Source: Spirochaetaceae bacterium (lineage in GTDB: Bacteria; Spirochaetota; Spirochaetia; Treponematales; Breznakiellaceae). From it: a DNA stretch of 16,193 nt. Location of the stretch: contig JAIRMP010000002.1 of assembly GCA_031258615.1 (NCBI GenBank), positions 1 to 16,193 of the forward strand, written 5' to 3'. The notes beneath the pieces were generated by a model. It was not told the origin of the DNA. It worked only from the letters and a program-made list of their open reading frames with translations, and did no database searches. This document shows, piece after piece, positions 1-6,753 of the stretch. The first letter of the stretch is position 1. Every line of letters begins with the position of its first letter. The position numbers and the translations under genes are program-made.

Positions 1-17
1 CAGCCGGGGTAAACAGA

Positions 18-66
18 GCGGGACGGGGACAGGCCCTGTCCCGCCTTGCGGAACAGCAAGCGGGAC
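18..66. repeat. Cluster of GC-rich inverted and direct repeats at the left edge
   Basis: GGGACAGG (26-33) pairs with CCTGTCCC (35-42). GCGGGAC occurs directly at 18-24 and 60-66 and inverted as GTCCCGC at 38-44. A second stem joins CTTGC (45-49) to GCAAG (56-60). The arms allow alternative pairings. No T-run follows, so it does not look like a classical terminator of a gene lying to the left. It may be a REP-like element or the 3' end of something outside the window. Confidence 0.5.
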
Positions 67-89
67 ATAACCCTGCTAATTAAACCAAT

Positions 90-121
90 CCCCCAGTGTG
101 AGCTGGGGGGGGGGGGGGGGG
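90..121 (+). repeat. Poly-G tract (17 G) with adjoining CCCCCAG/CTGGGGG hairpin
   Basis: Positions 105-121 are 17 consecutive G. The first five also close a stem with CCCCCAG (90-96) against CTGGGGG (103-109), loop TGTGAG. The tract lies 33 bases upstream of the start codon at 154 and 17 bases before the AAAAGGAG ribosome binding site. Homopolymers of this kind are prone to slipped-strand length change. In Treponema pallidum, poly-G tracts in front of some genes alter promoter strength. Whether this one is regulatory, or its length is a sequencing artefact, cannot be told from the sequence. Confidence 0.7.
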
Positions 122-153
122 AAGCCCTTATGGGGGCAAAAGGAGATTATTAT

Positions 154-441
154 ATGTCTGTTTTACGAATAGGGTAGTATCCCATAAACAGCAATACCGC
201 GCAGCATACCTATGCGATTATGACAAAGGATGACGGAAAGGACGTGAGGTTTCATTGCCACGGCGGGACAAACGACAGCGGCAACCAGTTTCCCGTTACT
301 TTTTGGACGCCGGACAGTTTCGGCAGTAAAAAAATGGGAACCAGCTTTAGCTGCAATGAACGCGCTGCACGGGATCTGGCAACATGGTCATACAATGTAG
401 GCAAGTTTATCACCAGTGATTCGGTACGTGGTCCAGTCTGA
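154..441 (+). pseudogene. Unrecognised small ORF interrupted by an in-frame amber codon
   Basis: A strong ribosome binding site (AAAAGGAG, 138-145) sits eight bases before ATG 154. The reading frame gives MSVLRIG, then TAG at 175-177, and continues open in the same frame (YPINSNTAQHTYAI...) to TGA at 439-441. Without the amber codon it would be a 95-residue soluble protein. With it, only an ATG at 220, which has no evident ribosome binding site, could yield 73 residues. I do not recognise the family; the product is polar, with a His/Cys stretch (FHCHGG) and several aromatic residues. The last 54 bases overlap the convergent acetyltransferase gene, so the C-terminus may be an erosion product. 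Possible readings are a decayed gene, a CAG-to-TAG point mutation, or readthrough. Codon choice looks coding on both sides of the stop. Confidence 0.45.
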
Positions 442-861
442 AAGCGGGAGTGCTCCTATACTCCTGTAAAATGCTATAGATGGGGTGTTCCAGTCCAGGC
501 ATACCCATTCCAGCCTTCCGCAGCCGCGCCGCGCCGCTATATCCGCAACTTTTTGCAGCAGCGCCTTCCCTATGCCCCTGCCGCGCAGTTCGGGCTTTAC
601 AAAAAGGTCTTCCAGGTAGATGCCGCGCTTCCCCTTGAACGTTGAATAGTTGTGGAAAAAAAGCGCAAAACCGGCGGCCTCGCCGTTATACTCGGCGATC
701 AGGGCTTCCGCCCCCTTGTCTTCAAAGACGGTCTGCCTAAGCCCCTCCTCCGTCGCCTCCACCTCGCCCTCCAGATGCTCGTACTCGGCAAGCGCCGTTA
801 TGAATTGGAGGAGCAGCGCCGCGTCCTCCGCTACCGCCTCACGTATACTGATTTCGTCCAT
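388..861 (-). CDS. GNAT-family N-acetyltransferase, spermidine/spermine acetyltransferase-like
   Basis: A 157-residue cytoplasmic GNAT enzyme predicted to move an acetyl group from acetyl-CoA to an amine. The acetyl-CoA loop (motif A) is visible as YLEDLFVKPELRGRGIGKAL at about residues 82-101, with the RGRGIG pyrophosphate-binding signature. The WNTPSIAFYRSIGA block at 124-137 is the usual C-terminal motif B. The combination of YLEDLFV, a DWN element and a terminal WTTYR resembles diamine/polyamine acetyltransferases (SSAT family), so a polyamine or related small amine is a reasonable but unproved substrate. I prefer ATG 861 over an in-frame TTG at 873, because AGGGGG would touch the TTG but sits about a dozen bases from the ATG. 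The gene is convergent with the broken ORF at the left edge and overlaps its 3' end by 54 bases. Confidence 0.88.
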   Translation of the reverse strand: MDEISIREAVAEDAALLLQFITALAEYEHLEGEVEATEEGLRQTVFEDKGAEALIAEYNGEAAGFALFFHNYSTFKGKRGIYLEDLFVKPELRGRGIGKALLQKVADIAARRGCGRLEWVCLDWNTPSIAFYRSIGALPLSDWTTYRITGDKLAYIV

Positions 862-921
862 ACTTCCGATCAATCCCCCTTAATTTCAAAGCCTTATGCG
901 ATTCATTCGCAGTGGAGCCTG

Positions 922-969
922 TACCACGCCGCAAACTTGTTTGCTGCCATGCGGCAGGCGGTTTACTGA
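922..969 (+). repeat. Hairpin-bearing dispersed repeat, copy A
   Basis: This 48-bp segment matches the reverse complement of 9281-9329. The first 20 bases match at 19 positions (TACCaCGCCGCAAACTTGTT), a hairpin follows, and the end reads CGGTTTACTGA against CGGTTCATTGA. By eye about 40 of 50 aligned positions agree. In this copy two adjacent stems are visible: GCAAAC/GTTTGC (931-944) and CTGCC/GGCAG with loop ATGC (944-957). It lies in the 286-bp gap before the PAP2-like gene, which otherwise shows no gene. Confidence 0.6.
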
Positions 970-1123
970 TTGTTGGCTCCCCCATCAGGCTGTTAATCGC
1001 CGCCCAAATGGGACTGACCCCATTAAGGCACAACGGAACTATGGCAGAAAACCCATCTCATGCCAAGAGACTGAGAGGAAGCAATTTTTCACAGGGCTAA
1101 TTCAAAGCGTTGAACGGGATGCC

Positions 1124-1149
1124 TTGACAAAAGGGCAGCCTTGGATAAT
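1124..1149 (+). promoter_or_regulatory. Weak candidate promoter of the PAP2-rnf-GH57 operon
   Basis: A perfect TTGACA (1124-1129) is followed by GATAAT (1144-1149). The spacing is only 14 bases, shorter than the usual 16-18, so this is a weak call. If used, transcription would start close to the ATG at 1160, which has no Shine-Dalgarno sequence; a nearly leaderless message would be consistent with that. Confidence 0.25.
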
Positions 1150-1159
1150 TGTAAAATTG

Positions 1160-1642
1160 ATGAATCCTGATAAAAACTATTCAATGTTTGTATCGTTTAT
1201 TCAGAACCAACTGTTTCTGTCGGCTCTTACTAGCTTCCTTTTTGCCCAGTTCATCAAATTCGCGATAATAATTACAAAAAGGGGAAAAAAGAGCAGGAGA
1301 GAGATGCTTGAGGCTTTTTTCTGGCGCACAGGCGGGATGCCTTCAAGCCACGCGGCCATGGTTGCGGCCCTCACGGTTACGGCAGGGATACGTGAGGGGA
1401 TAAATTCCAACCTGTTTATAATATCTTTCTTTTTATCTTTGATAATCCTGCGGGACGCGGTCGGGGTGCGGCATTCATCCGGCATACAAGCCAAGACTCT
1501 CAATATGCTGGGACGCGCCCTCTCCGAACGTCTTCAGATCGAATACCACCCCGTAAAAGAAATAATGGGGCACAAACCACTGGAGGTGGTCGTCGGTTGT
1601 TTTATAGGTATATTTATCGCGGCGGCCTATGCGTACCTTTAG
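1160..1642 (+). CDS. Divergent PAP2 (DUF212/YuiD-like) integral membrane protein
   Basis: A 160-residue membrane protein of the divergent PAP2 family. The phosphatase-like signature blocks are clear: FFWRTGGMPSSHAA at about residues 53-66, RDAVGVRHSSGIQA at 98-111 and MGHKPLEVVVG at 136-146. Four hydrophobic stretches (about 16-38, 62-75, 83-98 and 142-160) fit a small multipass protein. The family probably acts on lipid-linked or other phosphate esters; substrates are not established. The frame is open further upstream to about 896, but that extension is low in hydrophobicity and unlike the family, so I use ATG 1160; ATG 1184 is an alternative. Neither has a good ribosome binding site. The last 14 bases overlap the next gene, which implies translational coupling and makes this the likely first gene of the rnf-like operon. 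Confidence 0.85.
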   Translation: MNPDKNYSMFVSFIQNQLFLSALTSFLFAQFIKFAIIITKRGKKSRREMLEAFFWRTGGMPSSHAAMVAALTVTAGIREGINSNLFIISFFLSLIILRDAVGVRHSSGIQAKTLNMLGRALSERLQIEYHPVKEIMGHKPLEVVVGCFIGIFIAAAYAYL

Positions 1643-3194
1643 CGGCAGGATTTTGACAAAATTTAACGTTTCAGTACTCGCCGCGGCGCTTGTCTGCCTG
1701 TCGCCCCTGTTTGTGCCTGCTTCCGGGGAAAAGACGCAGAGCGCTTACGGGGCCTCCGGCCACGTAAGCGGGGCATACATAACGGTCTCCACGGACGAAA
1801 GTGTTCCCGATAGACTTGTCGCGGAAAAGCTAGTCGCGGCAGGCATCACGGATGTTCTCTCCGAATCGTCACAATGGTTCTTTTTGAACGATTTTTCCGA
1901 ACTCAGGCAGGTACCGCTCGATCAGTTTTCCGATTCCCTGCTCGAAACTGACCCGCGCAACGATGGATATGCCGGACGCCTGCGGTCAGTTTTTGTGCGG
2001 GACGGCAGGCGCTTCTTTTACATCCCGCGCGCCTCCCTCCGGTCGTCGAATCAAGCCGTGATAGAACAGCGCGTATCAGCCGCGCTGAAGGGTACGCCGT
2101 ACAGCCTGGCATTATCCGGGACCTACGCCGTGAATACCGTAAACACCACGCTTTTTTTTGTGCCGGCGGCCCTGTTGAGCCTCCTCTTCTCCGTATTTGT
2201 TTCAGGATCGCTTTCCGGGCATACAGGCAGGAAGCGGTTCATTCCCGAATTTACGCTGATGACGGCGGCGCTGCTGCCGGCCTGCTCGCTTTTCGCGCGC
2301 TTGGGGCCCGCTGGTCTCGCGCTGGCGGCTGTAACCTTTACCTTTTTTATCACGATAAGGGAACCTCTCAAATTTTCTTTCATGCGCGCGCGCCTTGACG
2401 GGGGCTTCTCAGTTTCACGGCTTGCCCGCGTCAAACAGGTTTCATCAAAAGAAAAAAAGGCGCTCCTCTTTATGTGCATACTGTTCATCACGGTCTGCAT
2501 AACGGGGAGGGTGAGTATAAGCGGCGCTCTGTCCGCCGTTTTCTTCTGCTGCCTGAGCGCCGCCGCCTGTTTTTTCGCGTTGACCATGCCGCGCGGCCTC
2601 CACCATCTCCGTTTTGTTCCCGTTGACATAAGGCCGCGCCGCGAAAAAGCCCGCCTGGCCGTGCTTGCCGCGCTTCCGTTTACGCTCGCTTCCGTGGCCG
2701 CCGCCGTAATCCCGCTCACGGCGCAGGCAAGCCCCCAAACGCTTACGCCGCGCCTGTTCGCGCCGGCTCAAAGCAGGGGCATACCCGCCGTAGCCTCGGA
2801 TGATTATGAACGGCACGTAGCCTTCCAAAAAAACTTTTCGTTTAGAAAGCTGGGCGGCGCCGGGAATGAGGATGCGGCTTACACCGGTTTTGAAACAGGC
2901 GGCGACGGCCTGCTCTACCCTGCCTCCGGCAGTACGCCCGCCGGGACGGGGATGTCAGGCGGCGTTTCAGTTATTCCGCCTTTCCCGCTGGAAAGCCTTA
3001 TCGCGTTCCTTAACGTAGAGGACGGCGGGGAGGTTGTTACGGAGGGCATGGATGTGGGCGACACGGACGCCGGGGGCCTAATCGCCGTGGCGCTGGCGCT
3101 GCTGCTCTATGTCCCCCATTTCCTGATCGCGCAGCGCGGTAATGGAAAAAAAGAACGCAATACGCTATATATATCTCAATCGGTAACGGCATGA
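1629..3194 (+). CDS. Multipass membrane protein of unknown function encoded immediately before rnfC
   Basis: A 521-residue protein I cannot assign to a named family. A hydrophobic N-terminal segment (about 14-33) looks like a signal anchor. A polar, probably periplasmic region of roughly 140 residues follows (35-172). Next come membrane segments near 174-194, 207-225, 228-243, 278-292, 298-320 and 343-364, then a second polar, Gly/Ser-rich region (about 366-480) and a final membrane segment (482-501) with a basic tail. No redox-cofactor motif, protease motif or glycosyltransferase motif is apparent; the cysteines (C220, C290, C307, C308, C314) lie inside or beside membrane segments. The start overlaps the PAP2-like gene by 14 bases and the stop overlaps rnfC by 4 (ATGA), so it is co-translated with both. 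That position suggests a structural or assembly partner of the Rnf-like complex; this is inference. Confidence 0.75.
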   Translation: MRTFSGRILTKFNVSVLAAALVCLSPLFVPASGEKTQSAYGASGHVSGAYITVSTDESVPDRLVAEKLVAAGITDVLSESSQWFFLNDFSELRQVPLDQFSDSLLETDPRNDGYAGRLRSVFVRDGRRFFYIPRASLRSSNQAVIEQRVSAALKGTPYSLALSGTYAVNTVNTTLFFVPAALLSLLFSVFVSGSLSGHTGRKRFIPEFTLMTAALLPACSLFARLGPAGLALAAVTFTFFITIREPLKFSFMRARLDGGFSVSRLARVKQVSSKEKKALLFMCILFITVCITGRVSISGALSAVFFCCLSAAACFFALTMPRGLHHLRFVPVDIRPRREKARLAVLAALPFTLASVAAAVIPLTAQASPQTLTPRLFAPAQSRGIPAVASDDYERHVAFQKNFSFRKLGGAGNEDAAYTGFETGGDGLLYPASGSTPAGTGMSGGVSVIPPFPLESLIAFLNVEDGGEVVTEGMDVGDTDAGGLIAVALALLLYVPHFLIAQRGNGKKERNTLYISQSVTA

Positions 3195-4561
3195 AAGTTT
3201 ATTCTTTTTCCAGGGGCGGCATCAAATTTGAAGACAGTTTTGCGCCGGATAGCAATAGCAGCCGGCTTGCCTTTTTGCCGGAAATGGTGATCGTCCCGCT
3301 GTCAACCGAGTCGGGCAGCCGCTCAATCCCCGTTGTATCCACGGGACAGCACATTGAGGAGGGTATGCTCATAGCCCGCGGTCAGGGCGCCGCCTCCGCG
3401 AACATCCACTCCCCCATACCTGGCAAACTGACAAGAGCCGTGAAATGGTCGCCCGCGCCGGGCTTCCTGTCCGACGCCTTTGTTATAAGACTGGAAGGCA
3501 GTTTCAAAAAGCTGGGAAAACCGGAAATCAGGCATGAATGGGCAGATCTAAACTGGTTTGAAATCCGATCACTGATAAGCGAGTACGGTGTTATAGAGAT
3601 GGACGGGCTTGGCCGTCCGCTCTGCGATATTTTTTCGCAAAAAAATGCCGTCGTTTCTCCGCTCACATTCATTGTGCGCTGTGTTTTTGACGATCCCTGG
3701 CTTGCCGCCGAACACAGCCTCTGCAAGGAAAGGCTTGAAGAGGTGGCGGAGGGCGCCCTGATAACGGCCAGGGCCGCCGGCGCCGCTACCATTGTGTTTG
3801 CGGTATCCGCCGCCGAAAGAGAACTGGGTAGGTCCCTGATCGAGGCCGCGAAACGGAATGATACTTCCGGGCAGTTTACATTCACGGAAATTCTGGTAGG
3901 TTCGCGCTACCCCCAGCACAGCGATTATGCGATGGAGACCGTGCTCCTGCGGTACTCAAAAAGGGAGGGCTTAATTCATGGCCCCATGCTCATGTTGAGT
4001 CCCACCACCGTGGCAGCCGTGTACGACGCCGTTGTGCTGCGCGCTCCCGTTTTGGAGCGTTATGTCGCGGTAGGAGGTGCGGCGTTAAAAAACCGCACGG
4101 TGATAAAGGCGCGTATAGGCAGCCGGCTGCGCGATCTGATCGGCGAGTGCGGCGGATTTAGCGGCAAGGCGGAAGAATCGTCCGTCATCGCCGCCATTGG
4201 TTCACCGCTGCTGGGCCGCGCCGCGGCAAGTCTGGACGAACCTGTCCTAAAGACAAGCAGAAGTGTGTTTGTTTCCTCGGTAAAGCGGCGTGAAACGGCC
4301 CTGAAAAAGTATTCCTGGCTAAAAAAGATAAGCCAATTCCTGCCGGTTGCCACCTGTATAAGCTGCGGTGAATGCCGCAGGGTTTGCCCGGTAAGACTCG
4401 ATCCGGAAGATATATACAAAAGGATAAGCTACGGTAAAACGGGCATCATAAACTCAAACTGCATAGGCTGCGGCTGTTGCGAGGCGGTCTGCCCGTCAAA
4501 ACTGCCCTTATGTACGGCGATCGTGCGCACCCCGTTCAAAGAGGATACCTATGCCGTATAA
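3191..4561 (+). CDS. rnfC: RnfC-like subunit: two C-terminal [4Fe-4S] motifs kept, flavin/NADH loop lost
   Basis: A 456-residue homologue of RnfC, the peripheral electron-entry subunit of the Rnf ferredoxin:NAD+ oxidoreductase. The order of parts is normal: N-terminal GGI start and sandwich region (about 8-105), a Rossmann-like middle (115-240), an SLBB-like segment (PTTVAAVYDAVV... to IGECGGF, about 271-323), and two ferredoxin motifs, C389/C392/C395/C399 and C424/C427/C430/C434. The middle is altered. Where RnfC and NuoF normally have a glycine-rich GxGGAGFPT loop for FMN/NADH, this protein reads GVIEMDGLGRPLCDIF (133-148). Where N-x-x-E-C-E-P is expected it reads VRCVFDDPWL (162-171). Nucleotide binding is therefore doubtful. 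The start ATGA overlaps the previous stop and the end overlaps rnfD by 11 bases. Confidence 0.88.
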   Translation: MKVYSFSRGGIKFEDSFAPDSNSSRLAFLPEMVIVPLSTESGSRSIPVVSTGQHIEEGMLIARGQGAASANIHSPIPGKLTRAVKWSPAPGFLSDAFVIRLEGSFKKLGKPEIRHEWADLNWFEIRSLISEYGVIEMDGLGRPLCDIFSQKNAVVSPLTFIVRCVFDDPWLAAEHSLCKERLEEVAEGALITARAAGAATIVFAVSAAERELGRSLIEAAKRNDTSGQFTFTEILVGSRYPQHSDYAMETVLLRYSKREGLIHGPMLMLSPTTVAAVYDAVVLRAPVLERYVAVGGAALKNRTVIKARIGSRLRDLIGECGGFSGKAEESSVIAAIGSPLLGRAAASLDEPVLKTSRSVFVSSVKRRETALKKYSWLKKISQFLPVATCISCGECRRVCPVRLDPEDIYKRISYGKTGIINSNCIGCGCCEAVCPSKLPLCTAIVRTPFKEDTYAV

Positions 4562-5591
4562 GTCGACAGCCATTTTCGAAAGGCCGCATATAACGATAGC
4601 TTACTCTTACGCGACGCGGATGTGGCTTATAAGCCTTTACGCGGCGGCGGCTGTAGCTCAGTCCGCGCTTGGAGACGGAGGAAAATCCTTCTATGTGGCC
4701 GTTGCCGCCCTGTCGGCGGCGCTGTTAAGCGAATTCCTCGTCGGCTTAAAAACAGGGCGGCACACTGTGCTGGACGGCAGCGCCGCGGCTTCCGCTATGG
4801 TTTTAACACTGCTCCTGCCTAACGGAATACCGCCTGTCCTTGCCGCGGCAGGTGCGGCCTTTGCCATCATCATGGTGAAGATTGTTTTCGGCGGACTTGG
4901 CGCAAACTGGCTGAATCCCGCCGTTTCAGGCTGGCTGTTTGTCCGCTTTTCATGGTCCGCCGCTTTCAGTGAGGCCACCGCAAACACCCCCGTTTCTTTT
5001 TTGGCGGACAGAGTCGTAAACGGAGACGATGCGGGTCTGGCATGGGAAATATTGAATCAAAACGGTTTTATCACAGGCGTAAACAAATTGACGCAGGTTT
5101 TCAACAACACGGTATTTTCTATATTCAACAAGGAATTACCATCCGGATACCTTGATTTTTTTGCCGCGCCCGGTCCCGGCATAATAGGCGACAGGGGGAT
5201 GTACGCGCTTCTGCTTGGCAGCGTTGTAATAATCGCGCTGGAACTGAGCCGTTTTTCGGTCTCTATCGTATACCTCGCGGTCTATCTGTTGCTGACAAAA
5301 ATTGCCGGAGCGCTCCCTTCAGGCGGGCAATTTGGGGAAGGGGATATATTTTTTTGTTTATTTTCCGGAGGAACCCTGATTACGGCTTTCCTGCTGTTGA
5401 CGGACCCCGCTACAAGTCCAAAATCCGGTTTTGGAAAAATTATGTTTGCAGTGCTGGCGGCATTTTTATCATTCTTTTTCCGGTACATAGAGAACGAACC
5501 CTACGGCGCCTTCTTCGCGATCGCCCTGCTCAACACACTATCTCCACTGGTACGCACGGCAGAGAGCCGCTACATATACACGGGCGGATGA
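4551..5591 (+). CDS. rnfD: RnfD-like membrane subunit without the covalent-FMN threonine motif
   Basis: A 346-residue multipass protein of the NqrB/RnfD family, which in classical Rnf carries covalently bound FMN and takes part in ion translocation. Family hallmarks are clear: RPHIT (11-15), DGSAAASAMVLTLLLP (75-90), FGGLGANWLNPAVSG (113-127), PGIIGDRGMYALLLG (209-223) and the TDPATSP loop (284-290). The flavin site, normally an S/T-G-A-T motif shortly before the PGSIGE-type loop, is here ITGVNKL (174-180), so the acceptor threonine is replaced by asparagine. A GAGG ribosome binding site lies about six bases before ATG 4551, inside the rnfC end, so the two genes are translationally coupled. 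An 18-base gap separates it from the next gene. Confidence 0.9.
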   Translation: MPYKSTAIFERPHITIAYSYATRMWLISLYAAAAVAQSALGDGGKSFYVAVAALSAALLSEFLVGLKTGRHTVLDGSAAASAMVLTLLLPNGIPPVLAAAGAAFAIIMVKIVFGGLGANWLNPAVSGWLFVRFSWSAAFSEATANTPVSFLADRVVNGDDAGLAWEILNQNGFITGVNKLTQVFNNTVFSIFNKELPSGYLDFFAAPGPGIIGDRGMYALLLGSVVIIALELSRFSVSIVYLAVYLLLTKIAGALPSGGQFGEGDIFFCLFSGGTLITAFLLLTDPATSPKSGFGKIMFAVLAAFLSFFFRYIENEPYGAFFAIALLNTLSPLVRTAESRYIYTGG

Positions 5592-5609
5592 GGTAGAATA
5601 AGGTAAGCG

Positions 5610-6116
5610 ATGAAAATTGAAAAAATACAGGCGTTTGTTACAAATTTTATTAAAAACCTTAGCGAAACTTCTATCTTTACGATATGGATGGTAATGCTTA
5701 TGCTTACAAGTGTACTGCTGTGGGGCTTTACCACCGGCCTGCGCAACGATATAACGGCAAAAACCATCAACAAGATACTTGATGAGACTGGAGAGGAAAG
5801 AATGGTTCTGGGGGCAGTTTCAACATGGCATATACCGGGTAATGTGAGCCAGTTTGGGACATGGTACACGATGACAAGCAATGAAAACGCGGTGCTTTTT
5901 TCTCTCATCGTAGACGGGATATTTTCTCCGTGTTTCGCCATAATCAACAATGACGGTAAGCTGGGCGCGCTTATTCCCCTAACCGTTAATGCGGACAGGG
6001 TTATTTCACGCATGAATCCGGGCCTTTTGCGGGTATGGGTGGACAGGATAGAGAAGAACGCCGCCATACTGAAGCAGGTTTTGGATGAAAGGGACAGACG
6101 GAGGGGAAATGTTTGA
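5610..6116 (+). CDS. rnfG: Positional RnfG-like protein with a degenerate FMN-binding domain
   Basis: A 168-residue protein between rnfD and rnfE, exactly where rnfG normally lies. It has RnfG topology: a short cytoplasmic N-terminus, one membrane span (about 22-43) and an external domain. Sequence support is otherwise weak. A fragment resembling the FMN-binding domain core (VDGIFSPCFAIINNDGKLGA, 101-120) can be seen. The ETPGLG-type block and the C-terminal S/T-G-A-T flavinylation site of RnfG are absent; the corresponding end reads PLTVNADRVISRMNPGLL and finishes in a charged, probably helical tail (about 140-168). It is shorter than ordinary RnfG proteins (around 200 residues). The start follows an AAGG-type ribosome binding site, and the last 8 bases overlap rnfE. 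The assignment rests mainly on position and topology. Confidence 0.6.
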   Translation: MKIEKIQAFVTNFIKNLSETSIFTIWMVMLMLTSVLLWGFTTGLRNDITAKTINKILDETGEERMVLGAVSTWHIPGNVSQFGTWYTMTSNENAVLFSLIVDGIFSPCFAIINNDGKLGALIPLTVNADRVISRMNPGLLRVWVDRIEKNAAILKQVLDERDRRRGNV

Positions 6117-6753
6117 TTCAAGTATCCAACGGAGCGGCGTAGCCGCAAAGATAGTCCGGGTTTTTTGGTCTCCCATCTCATCAATGAGCGGCATGGCGCT
6201 TTTTATAATAGCGGGGAGCCGCTTTTCTTACGCGATAAATGCCGCCGCCGCCCTTCTCTGGGTCTTTATACTGAGCGCGTTCATAAATACGGCGCAGCAC
6301 GGCATAGCGTCCAATGCGCGTAACAAGATGTTCAACGTTTTGCTGTCATCATTTTCCGGCAGTCTGTACTTTTTTCTGTTGTACCTGTTGAATCCTCTGT
6401 TTGCGATGGAAACAATCCTCGTGTGCGCGCTGGTACCGGTATTTTTCATAGGGAGTAAATTCTGTTCATCACTCGAAAAATCGCCGGCGGACGAGGTGTT
6501 TCAGGAGGCCATGTACGAACCTCTGTCGCTGGCCGGCCTCACGATGGGGTTTTCATTGATACGCGAGCCATTGGGTTTCGGTACCTTGTCGATTCCAGGC
6601 GGCAAGCGCGGCATAATAGAACTGTTCAACACGCAAGAGGGCTACTTCTACCCTGTTCAGTTGATCTCAAGTTCAACCGGCGCGCTCTTTCTGCTGGCCT
6701 ATATAATAGTTATTTTACGGTATATTGATAAAGAGAGGAAATCGGCTATATGA
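6109..6753 (+). CDS. rnfE: RnfE-like membrane subunit with one of the two cluster cysteines
   Basis: A 214-residue multipass protein of the RnfE/NqrD family. The conserved stretch EPLSLAGLTMGFSLIREPLGFGTL (137-160) corresponds to the LGMGLGFTLAL...IREILG region of classical RnfE. In Rnf and Nqr, RnfE and RnfA (NqrD/NqrE) each give two membrane cysteines to a shared Fe-S centre. Here the first site, normally LGLCP near the N-terminus, is SSMSGMA (24-30) with no cysteine. C106 in ILVCALVP lies where the second is expected; C119 is a further cysteine. I chose ATG 6109 over the earlier in-frame ATG 6085 because GGAGGGG precedes 6109 and the protein then begins like the family. The start overlaps the previous gene by 8 bases and the stop overlaps the next by 4 (ATGA). 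Confidence 0.85.
   Translation: MFDSSIQRSGVAAKIVRVFWSPISSMSGMALFIIAGSRFSYAINAAAALLWVFILSAFINTAQHGIASNARNKMFNVLLSSFSGSLYFFLLYLLNPLFAMETILVCALVPVFFIGSKFCSSLEKSPADEVFQEAMYEPLSLAGLTMGFSLIREPLGFGTLSIPGGKRGIIELFNTQEGYFYPVQLISSSTGALFLLAYIIVILRYIDKERKSAI

Noticed and set aside
896..1159. N-terminal extension of the PAP2-like frame upstream to 896
   Set aside because: The extension is polar, unlike the family N-terminus, overlaps the repeat copy A and has no ribosome binding site at its first ATG.
2123..2828. Long open frames on the minus strand inside the 521-residue membrane protein gene
   Set aside because: Basic, low-complexity shadows of a GC-rich gene; no ribosome binding site and no family resemblance.
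3382..3919. Minus-strand frames inside rnfC
   Set aside because: Antisense shadows of a clear RnfC homologue.
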